DNA of 12,783 nucleotides from Lachnospiraceae bacterium (GTDB lineage: Bacteria > Bacillota > Clostridia > Lachnospirales > Lachnospiraceae), in NCBI GenBank assembly GCA_017961385.1, contig JAGCXJ010000053.1:1-12783 (forward strand), written 5' to 3'. The notes under the pieces were generated by a model. It made no database searches. It saw only the letters and a list, made by a program, of their open reading frames with translations, and was not told where the DNA came from. The stretch's first letter is position 1. Each line of letters opens with the position of its first letter. The translations under genes were made by a program, and so were the position numbers. This document shows, one piece after another, positions 6,841 to 12,783 of this stretch.

Positions 6841-9736
6841 GAACAGCGAAAGCTTTATGAATTCCATAAAGGGCCGTATGCTTGTATTGTTCATTTTTGT
6901 TTTTCTTATGGGATGCGGCCTGATAGGAAGGATATTCTATCTGCAGATAGTTCACGGTGAAGAAGCGCTTAATGATTTCACTTTGAAGATACAGAAAGAA
7001 AGAACAATATATGCTTCCCGAGGAAGGATCTATGATCGTAACGGGAAAGTGCTTGCTTACAATGAACTCGCATACAATATCACCATAGAGGATATATATG
7101 AGTCAGGCAGAGATAGAAATGCGCAGATGAACGCAACTCTTTTAAGAGTTATTGACATCATCGAAAAAAACGGTGATTCAGCCATAGGCGATTTTAATAT
7201 CATATTAAACGAAGACAATGAGTACGAATATACAGTAAGCGACACCAAGCTAAAAAGATTTCTTGCTGATGTCTACGGTCAGAAGGAGATATCTTCCTTA
7301 AAATATGAGCAGGAGACTGCATCAGCTCAGGAAGTTATAGATTATCTGTGTGCTTATTCAAGATTCGGAATTGGAGAATATACAGATCCTGAAAATCCGA
7401 ATGATACATTCATTGTAGGTAAGGGCTTTACTAAAAAGCAGATACTGCAGCTAGTAACTATTCGTTATGCCATGAGACTCAACTCCTATCAGAAATATAT
7501 CCCTACGGTAATAGCTGCAGATGTAAATGAAAGAACTGTTGCAACGATACTTGAAAACTCTGATGAACTGCTCGGAATTAGTGTAGCCGAGGACAGTATC
7601 AGAAAATACAAGGACAGCAGATACTTTGCCCAGATAATGGGATATACAGGAAAGATATCCGAGGAAGAGCTTGAAACGCTTAACAACATGGATATCACAG
7701 ATGAAAATATCAGGACGACCAAAGCCAGAAAAGATTATGCTTTAAACGATATGGTCGGAAAGTCTGGTATCGAACAGACAATGGAGACATACCTTGCCGG
7801 AACAAAAGGCAGGGAAATGATATATGTTAACAACCTGGGAAAGGTCATAGAAAGTAAAAAGACCGTCATGCCGCTTGCGGGCAATGACGTATATCTTACC
7901 ATAGACCGTGATCTTCAGGTTGCAACTTATAATATCTTAGAGCAGTATCTGGCGGGAATCTTAGTCAGCAAGATACAGAATATCAGGGAATACAAGCCGA
8001 CAGAGACAACAAAGGCCAGCAATTTCATAATTCCGATTACCGATGTCTTGTTTCAGCTGTTCAATAATAATGTAATAGATATATCACATCTAGATGATGA
8101 AGAAGCCGGTGAAAATGAAAAGGCAGTGTATGAAGCTCTTGTAAAAAAGAGGGAGGATGTTATGGGCGAGCTGCGAGCTCAGCTTACGCAGAAAGAGACT
8201 CCCTACAAGGATCTGTCCGATGAATACAAGGTATATGAGAGCTTTATTACAACGATGCTCTCTGAAAACGGAATCACCAAGGACAGTGAGATAGACAAGG
8301 AAGACAAGACTTATATTGCATGGAAGACGGAAGAGACAATCTCGCTTGCCGAGTATTTAAGATATGCGATTTCTATGAACTGGATAGAAGTTACAAAGAT
8401 CGGCATGGAGAGTTCATATTCCGGTTCGGATGAAGTTTATGACAGACTGGTTGATTATATAATAGAACATCTTGAAAACAGCAATTCATTTTCAAAGAAG
8501 ATGATAAAATATATGATCATCAGTGACAGGATAACCTATAGACAGATCTGTTCGATCCTTATAGAACAGGATATAATTTCGATCGTTGAAGAGGAGAAGA
8601 ACAAGTTTTTGGACGGCAGGACTTCTCCGTATGATTTCATGATCTATCTGATAGAGAACCTCTATATAACACCTGGTCAGCTTGCACTTGATCCATATTC
8701 TGCCAGCTGTGTTATAACAAGTACTGATGGCGAGGTTTTGGCTCTGGTCAGCTATCCGTCATATGACAACAACAGACTTGCAAATTCAATAGATTCGGAA
8801 TACTATGCAAGACTTCAGAATGATCTTTCAAAACCGCTGTGGAATTATGCTACGCAGCAAAAGACAGCCCCGGGATCGACTTTCAAGATGGTTTCTGCTA
8901 CAGCGGCATTGGAAGAAGGTGTAGTAACCACTACAAGCACGATCACATGCAAGGGATATTTTGACAGATTCAATACGGAAAATCCTTATCACTGCTGGAT
9001 ATATCCGGGATCGCACGGAAGCTTGAATGTAACAGGCGGTATAGAGAATTCATGCAACAGCTTCTTTTATGAAGTCGGATACCAGTTAAGTATCATCGAT
9101 GACAAGTACAGTGAAACAACAGGTCTTAACAGATTGAATAAATACGCTTATCTGTATGGACTGAATGAAAAAAGCGGAATCGAGATAGAAGAATCTGAAC
9201 CGGAATGCTCTGATGAACTGCCTGTACCGTCTGCTATCGGTCAAGGTACCAATAACTTTACTACTGTGGGACTGGCACGATATGTTACTGCAGTCGCAAA
9301 CAGCGGAACCGTTTATAATCTGTCGCTGCTAGACAAGGTCACAGATTCGAACGGAAACATCATAGTGGAGTATTCACCTTCTGTTCACAATACCGTTGAT
9401 ATGCCGACGGCATACTGGAATGCTATTCACAGAGGTATGAGAAACGTTGTGTTAAAGAAGGCATATTATAATAATCTGGGCGTTAACGTCGCAGGTAAAA
9501 CCGGTACTGCACAGGAAAGCAAGAGCAGGACCAACCATGCGCTGTTTGTGAGCTATGCTCCATACGAGAGTCCGGAGATAACGATATGTACGAGAATAGC
9601 TTTCGGCTATACTTCGGAATATGCGGCAAATGTGACCAGGGAAATATATAAGTATTACTATAAATTAGAGGATGAAGACGAGATCCTTACCGGTACGGCT
9701 GCTGTTCCGGAAGCTGCTATAACAAACGCCGACTAA
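6827..9736 (+). CDS. mrdA: Penicillin-binding protein 2, elongasome D,D-transpeptidase (large clostridial form)
   Basis: A class B PBP that cross-links peptidoglycan during elongation as the partner of RodA. From the TTG at 6827 it has 969 residues, far above the 630 or so of E. coli PBP2. A single membrane helix lies at about 18-38 (MLVLFIFVFLMGCGLIGRIF), followed by the ASRGRIYDRNGKVLA motif of the pedestal domain. The catalytic set is complete: Ser684 and Lys687 in PGSTFK, Ser742-Cys-Asn744 in NSCNSF, and Lys891-Thr-Gly in KTGTAQ. The excess length is mainly an insert of about 235 acidic, helix-prone residues (roughly 385-620) between DRDLQVATYNILEQYL and ALDPYSASCVITS. Long PBP2 proteins are, from memory, usual in Lachnospiraceae. 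The exact start is uncertain (6797, 6800, 6827 or 6857). It overlaps mreD and is followed 18 bases later by minC. Confidence 0.93.
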   Translation: MRNSKNSESFMNSIKGRMLVLFIFVFLMGCGLIGRIFYLQIVHGEEALNDFTLKIQKERTIYASRGRIYDRNGKVLAYNELAYNITIEDIYESGRDRNAQMNATLLRVIDIIEKNGDSAIGDFNIILNEDNEYEYTVSDTKLKRFLADVYGQKEISSLKYEQETASAQEVIDYLCAYSRFGIGEYTDPENPNDTFIVGKGFTKKQILQLVTIRYAMRLNSYQKYIPTVIAADVNERTVATILENSDELLGISVAEDSIRKYKDSRYFAQIMGYTGKISEEELETLNNMDITDENIRTTKARKDYALNDMVGKSGIEQTMETYLAGTKGREMIYVNNLGKVIESKKTVMPLAGNDVYLTIDRDLQVATYNILEQYLAGILVSKIQNIREYKPTETTKASNFIIPITDVLFQLFNNNVIDISHLDDEEAGENEKAVYEALVKKREDVMGELRAQLTQKETPYKDLSDEYKVYESFITTMLSENGITKDSEIDKEDKTYIAWKTEETISLAEYLRYAISMNWIEVTKIGMESSYSGSDEVYDRLVDYIIEHLENSNSFSKKMIKYMIISDRITYRQICSILIEQDIISIVEEEKNKFLDGRTSPYDFMIYLIENLYITPGQLALDPYSASCVITSTDGEVLALVSYPSYDNNRLANSIDSEYYARLQNDLSKPLWNYATQQKTAPGSTFKMVSATAALEEGVVTTTSTITCKGYFDRFNTENPYHCWIYPGSHGSLNVTGGIENSCNSFFYEVGYQLSIIDDKYSETTGLNRLNKYAYLYGLNEKSGIEIEESEPECSDELPVPSAIGQGTNNFTTVGLARYVTAVANSGTVYNLSLLDKVTDSNGNIIVEYSPSVHNTVDMPTAYWNAIHRGMRNVVLKKAYYNNLGVNVAGKTGTAQESKSRTNHALFVSYAPYESPEITICTRIAFGYTSEYAANVTREIYKYYYKLEDEDEILTGTAAVPEAAITNAD

Positions 9737-9741
9737 GAATC

Positions 9742-9749
9742 AAAGGAGA
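9742..9749 (+). promoter_or_regulatory. Strong ribosome binding site of the broken minC
   Basis: AAAGGAGA lies five bases before ATG at 9755. The translation start of minC is thus well preserved even though the gene is interrupted 56 codons later. Confidence 0.8.
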
Positions 9750-9754
9750 ATGAT

Positions 9755-10444
9755 ATGAGCCTTTCAAACATTAAGAGTTTTCAAAACGGTATAGCACTGC
9801 ATCTTGATCCCAATGCGGATTTTGAAGATGTATTGTCTGATATTGAGACAAAATTTGAGGAATCCAGAAAGTTTTTCAAAAATGCAAAGGTAGCTCTGTC
9901 TATAGAAGATCGTATCGTTTCTTAAGAAGAGGAAAAAAAGATCGTTACTGCGATAAATGAGCATAGCGATATAAATCTGCTTTGCATTGTCGGCAAGAAC
10001 GAAGAGACAAACAGAAAATATGTTAAAGCGCTCAAGAGAGTTGAAAGCGAGCAGAACGAGAATAATACCAGACTATATGTTGGAAATGTATGCGAAGGTG
10101 ATATCGTTGAAAGCGAAAAGAACCTCGTTATCTATGGAAATGTAGAACTTGGGGGCGCAGCTGCTGCTAAGGGCGATGTGATCATCTTTGGAAGTGTGAC
10201 CGGACAGGTTTATGCAGGGATGAACGGAGATGAAAATGCGATCATAATCTGCATGGGACCAAATCCCAAGACAATAAGCATAGCAAAGACCAAGTTTAAC
10301 GATAAGATCAAACTCGGATTCGGGAAAAAGATAAGGTTTTCACCGGTAATGTTTAGAAAGAGCGGCGAAAGAATCATTTGTGAAAATCTTGATGAGAGTA
10401 CGCTTGAACAGCTATTGATGATAAAAGATGCTAAGACAATATAA
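9755..10444 (+). pseudogene. minC: minC remnant: septum-site protein MinC interrupted by an in-frame TAA
   Basis: MinC inhibits FtsZ assembly away from midcell and depends on MinD. Here 230 codons (229 residues is normal MinC length) run in one frame from ATG 9755 to TAA 10442-10444, but codon 57 (9923-9925) is TAA. The first part matches the MinC N-domain (NGIALHLDP... EDRIVS), and the text resumes in the same frame as EEEKKIVTAI. The C-terminal beta-helix domain is recognisable from GDVIIFGSVTGQVYAGMNGD and AIIICMGPNPKTISIA. The MinD-binding RSGQ motif seems replaced by CEGD at codons 113-116. After the stop there is no ATG, GTG or TTG in frame until GTG 10178, in the middle of the beta-helix, so a useful C-domain is unlikely to be made by restart. 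minD and minE do not follow. A sequencing error is possible, but the motif loss argues for real decay. Confidence 0.85.
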
Positions 10445-11534
10445 ACTTAAGAATTTCAATTTCAAACTTGTACTTTTTGTTGTTGCTTTATCTGTACTTG
10501 GCTATTTTGCCATCGGCAGCGCCAGAGTATCATACCAGGACAGGCAGATGTACGGTATCATAATCGGTATCATTATGATGATCATCATCTCACTGGTAAA
10601 TTACTCATATTATTACTATGTGGGATGGGTGATCTACGGATTAAACATCGTGCTTTTGCTTATGGTGCTGGTACTGGGAAAAGAGATAAACGGTGCCAAA
10701 AGATGGGTAAATATCGGATTTCAGTTTCAGCCTTCTGAGCTGGCAAAGATATTATTGATTTTATTCTTTGCTCAGTTTATTATGAGAAATAAGAAAACCA
10801 TGAACACCCTGCCGACTGTAATCGCAGCGATGCTTTTACTGGCGGGACCTATTCTGCTTATATATCTTGAGCCTGATCTGTCCACATCTATCATGATCAT
10901 TCTTTTGTTCTGTGTCATGCTTTTTGTTGGTGGTCTGAGCTATAAAGTAGTCTTTACTTTTCTTGGTTTAGCCATTCCGGCCAGTGTGATTTTTTTCTCA
11001 CTGCTTTTGCGTGAGGATGACAATTTCCTTAAAGGATATCAGACCGGACGTATTCTTGCGTGGTTAAATCCCGAGAAATATGCCGATACGACAGCGTATC
11101 AGCAGATCAACTCTACGATAGCCATAAGCTCGGGACAGCTGTTTGGAAAAGGTCTCAACAATAATGTTATCTCATCAGTTAAGAACGGAAACTTTATTTC
11201 AGAGCCTCAGACAGACTTTATTTATGCGATAGTGGGTGAAGAACTTGGTTTTATAGGCGCTGCGGCGGTGATCGTCCTGATTTTGCTCATAGCTATTGAA
11301 TGTTTTAAGATAGCAAGATATGCCAAGGACGATATGGGTGCGCTGATCTGCAGCGGCATGGCGGGGCTTATATCAATACAGGCATTTATGAACATAGCTG
11401 TTGCAACAGGTTCAATGCCTAACACAGGTATTCCGCTTCCGTTTGTAAGCTACGGCTTGACTAGCCTGGTCAGTCTGTATATGGGGATAGGCGTAGTCCT
11501 TAATGTGGGGCTTCAAACAACAAAAACACATTAA
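10428..11534 (+). CDS. rodA: Peptidoglycan glycosyltransferase RodA (SEDS family)
   Basis: The 368-residue product has about ten hydrophobic segments and SEDS family motifs: INGAKRWVNIGFQFQPSELAK (87-107), YLEPDLSTS (146-154), GYQTGRILAWLNPE (203-216), GQLFGKGLNNN, and SEPQTDFIYAIVGEELG (258-274), where Asp263 corresponds to the putative catalytic aspartate. The C-terminal block TGSMPNTGIPLPFVSYG is intact. RodA polymerises lipid II into glycan strands and is paired with PBP2. Position in the mre cluster next to PBP2 argues for RodA rather than FtsW. The ATG lies inside the last 17 bases of minC in another frame and has no good Shine-Dalgarno, so translation probably depended on ribosomes leaving minC. 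The protein itself shows no damage. Confidence 0.95.
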   Translation: MLRQYKLKNFNFKLVLFVVALSVLGYFAIGSARVSYQDRQMYGIIIGIIMMIIISLVNYSYYYYVGWVIYGLNIVLLLMVLVLGKEINGAKRWVNIGFQFQPSELAKILLILFFAQFIMRNKKTMNTLPTVIAAMLLLAGPILLIYLEPDLSTSIMIILLFCVMLFVGGLSYKVVFTFLGLAIPASVIFFSLLLREDDNFLKGYQTGRILAWLNPEKYADTTAYQQINSTIAISSGQLFGKGLNNNVISSVKNGNFISEPQTDFIYAIVGEELGFIGAAAVIVLILLIAIECFKIARYAKDDMGALICSGMAGLISIQAFMNIAVATGSMPNTGIPLPFVSYGLTSLVSLYMGIGVVLNVGLQTTKTH

Positions 11535-11564
11535 ATCGGGGTAAAAGAGAGAAGGGTAAACAAC

Positions 11565-11960
11565 ATGAACATTGCACTTATTGCACATGATGCAAAAAAG
11601 AAGCTGATGCAGAATTTCTGCATTGCCTACAGAGGCATCCTGAGCAAAAACAATCTGTACGCAACGGGAACTACAGGCAGACTCGTTGAAGAGGTAACGA
11701 ATTTAAGCGTACATAAGTTTTTAGCAGGACATCTTGGCGGTGAACAGCAGATAGGGGCTCAGATCGAGCACAACCAGATGGATCTTGTTATATTCCTTAG
11801 AGATCCGCTTAATCCAAAAAGCCATGAGCCTGATGTTAACAATGTAGTTAAGCTTTGTGATATTCATAATATTCCGTTGGCAACAAATCTTGCTACGGCT
11901 GAATTGCTTATTAAATCTCTTGACAGAGGAGATCTTGAGTGGCGTGAGATGTACAAATAA
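11565..11960 (+). CDS. mgsA: Methylglyoxal synthase
   Basis: The 131-residue product converts dihydroxyacetone phosphate to methylglyoxal and phosphate, a bypass of lower glycolysis. It aligns with E. coli MgsA along its length: IALIAHD with His8 and Asp9 (E. coli 19 and 20), YATGTTGRL (phosphate binding), GHLGGEQQIGA, RDPLNPKSHEPDV with Asp80, His87 and Asp90 (E. coli 91, 98, 101), and IPLATNLATAELLI. The catalytic-base position, Asp71 in E. coli, is Glu60 here. The C-terminus is about ten residues shorter than in E. coli. The ATG follows AAGGG (11552-11556) with eight-base spacing, 30 bases after the rodA stop. mgsA regularly follows rodA in clostridial genomes. The next gene starts inside its 3' end. 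Confidence 0.95.
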   Translation: MNIALIAHDAKKKLMQNFCIAYRGILSKNNLYATGTTGRLVEEVTNLSVHKFLAGHLGGEQQIGAQIEHNQMDLVIFLRDPLNPKSHEPDVNNVVKLCDIHNIPLATNLATAELLIKSLDRGDLEWREMYK

Positions 11961-12783
11961 ACGTAAAAGCATAATATCATACTGTGTTTTGTGCATTCTT
12001 ATCTGTGTGAGCATCTGCGGATGCGGAGAAAGCAAGATACCGCTCGATTACAAGGTTACGAACGATATTTCCGCAACCGGTCTTGAGAGCAGGGCTGAAG
12101 GGTTCTCGACCAATATCGCTGTTACGGATAAGGACGTAAGTGCTAAAGGCGGTTTTGTACTTGAGGAGAACGCTGCCGGCGGTCTCTTTGATGTAAACGC
12201 TAAAGAGGTATTATATGCAAGAAGCGTACATGAGAGAATGAACCCGGCAAGCCTTACTAAGGTAATGACCGCTATCTGTGCGCTCAAATACGGAAATCTT
12301 GAAGATACGATAATATGCTCTGAAAATATAACTAATCTTGAGAGCGGCGCTTCTACCTGCGGATTAAAGCCCGGTGATAAGCTTACGCTCGATCAGGCCC
12401 TTCGTTTCATGCTTCTTCCATCGGCAAATGATGCAAGCATAGCTATTGCAGAGCATATTTCTGGTTCAGTTGAAGAGTTTTCTACACTGATGAATAATGA
12501 GGCAAAGAGGATCGGTGCGACCAATTCAAATTTTGTCAATCCGCACGGACTTACTGCTGATGATCATTATACGACAGTATATGATATGTATCTTATAACC
12601 AATGAAGCGATACATTATCCGATATTCCTGGATATTATTCAGCTAAAAGAATTCTCGGCAACTATAACTGACAAAAATGGCGCCGAAAAAGAGATTAGCG
12701 TCAAGACATCCAACAAGTTCCACGATGGTACTTTTGATGCTCCGGAATCATTAACGGTAATAGGCGGAAAGACCGGAACGACC
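11944..12783 (+). CDS. D-alanyl-D-alanine carboxypeptidase, probable lipoprotein (peptidase S11; 3' end outside window)
   Basis: An open frame of 280 codons runs off the window end. I start it at GTG 11944, which lies inside mgsA and 12 bases after AGGAG (11927-11931); TTG 11935 is in frame but too close to that site. The N-terminus is basic (RCTNKRKS), then hydrophobic, ending in ICGC with Cys27, which looks like a lipobox, so the mature protein would be lipid-anchored outside the membrane. After a linker of about 40 residues the S11 domain begins: Ser103-Leu-Thr-Lys106 (SxxK), Ser160-Ala-Asn162 (SxN) and Lys276-Thr-Gly (KTG), with NPHGL at 199-203. It resembles DacA/PBP5, which removes the terminal D-Ala of pentapeptides and limits cross-linking. 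The two-to-five-residue spacing around GTG leaves the exact start less certain than the function. Confidence 0.88.
   Translation, partial: MRCTNKRKSIISYCVLCILICVSICGCGESKIPLDYKVTNDISATGLESRAEGFSTNIAVTDKDVSAKGGFVLEENAAGGLFDVNAKEVLYARSVHERMNPASLTKVMTAICALKYGNLEDTIICSENITNLESGASTCGLKPGDKLTLDQALRFMLLPSANDASIAIAEHISGSVEEFSTLMNNEAKRIGATNSNFVNPHGLTADDHYTTVYDMYLITNEAIHYPIFLDIIQLKEFSATITDKNGAEKEISVKTSNKFHDGTFDAPESLTVIGGKTGTT

Noticed and set aside
9923..9925. Stop-codon recoding (selenocysteine or pyrrolysine) at minC codon 57
   Set aside because: The codon is TAA, not TGA or TAG, and MinC has no reason to hold a special residue there.
9934..9940. Slippery heptamer A AAA AAG in the minC frame
   Set aside because: It fits a -1 frameshift site by sequence, but it lies after the TAA at 9923, so ribosomes would not reach it in that frame and it cannot rescue minC.
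12048..12287. Antisense open frame of 79 codons near the right end
   Set aside because: It is opposite the carboxypeptidase coding region, including its SxxK motif, and is explained by that gene.

Overview
This window is a gene-dense stretch of a Firmicutes chromosome, most likely Clostridia and probably family Lachnospiraceae (Butyrivibrio/Roseburia-like). The reasons are the AT-leaning composition with many AGA and ATA codons, the mutS-mutL-miaA run, the mreB-mreC-mreD-PBP2-minC-rodA-mgsA gene order, and the clostridial style of MreB, PBP2 and methylglyoxal synthase. All recognised genes are on the + strand. I see no RNA genes, mobile elements or CRISPR arrays, and no gap above 150 bases.

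Positions 1-4293 form a DNA-repair and tRNA-modification operon: the 3' end of mutS, a complete endonuclease-type mutL, miaA (overlapping mutL by four bases as ATGA), and a PLP enzyme of the methionine gamma-lyase / 'aluminium resistance' (YnbB) family. The hfq gene often found after miaA in relatives is absent. A 144-base intergenic region (4294-4437) separates this unit from the next and probably holds the promoter of the second operon.

Positions 4438-12783 form a cell-shape and wall-elongation operon: mreB (GTG start), mreC, mreD, a large PBP2 transpeptidase, a broken minC, rodA (glycosyltransferase partner of PBP2), mgsA (methylglyoxal synthase), and a D,D-carboxypeptidase lipoprotein cut by the window end. 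MreB filaments with MreC, MreD, RodA and PBP2 form the elongasome, and the carboxypeptidase trims its product. MgsA is a metabolic gene that regularly travels with this cluster in clostridia. The genes are tightly packed or overlapping, so translational coupling is likely.

The most unusual part is the Min remnant. minC has an in-frame TAA at codon 57. Its MinD-binding RSGQ motif appears replaced by CEGD. The minD and minE genes that normally follow are missing, and rodA starts inside the minC 3' end. This looks like the decay of the division-site placement system in this lineage. Secondary oddities are an MreB with altered nucleotide-binding motifs, a PBP2 with an insert of about 235 residues, and an MgsA with Glu in place of the catalytic Asp. 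I see no clearly novel multi-gene system; the rest is ordinary housekeeping.
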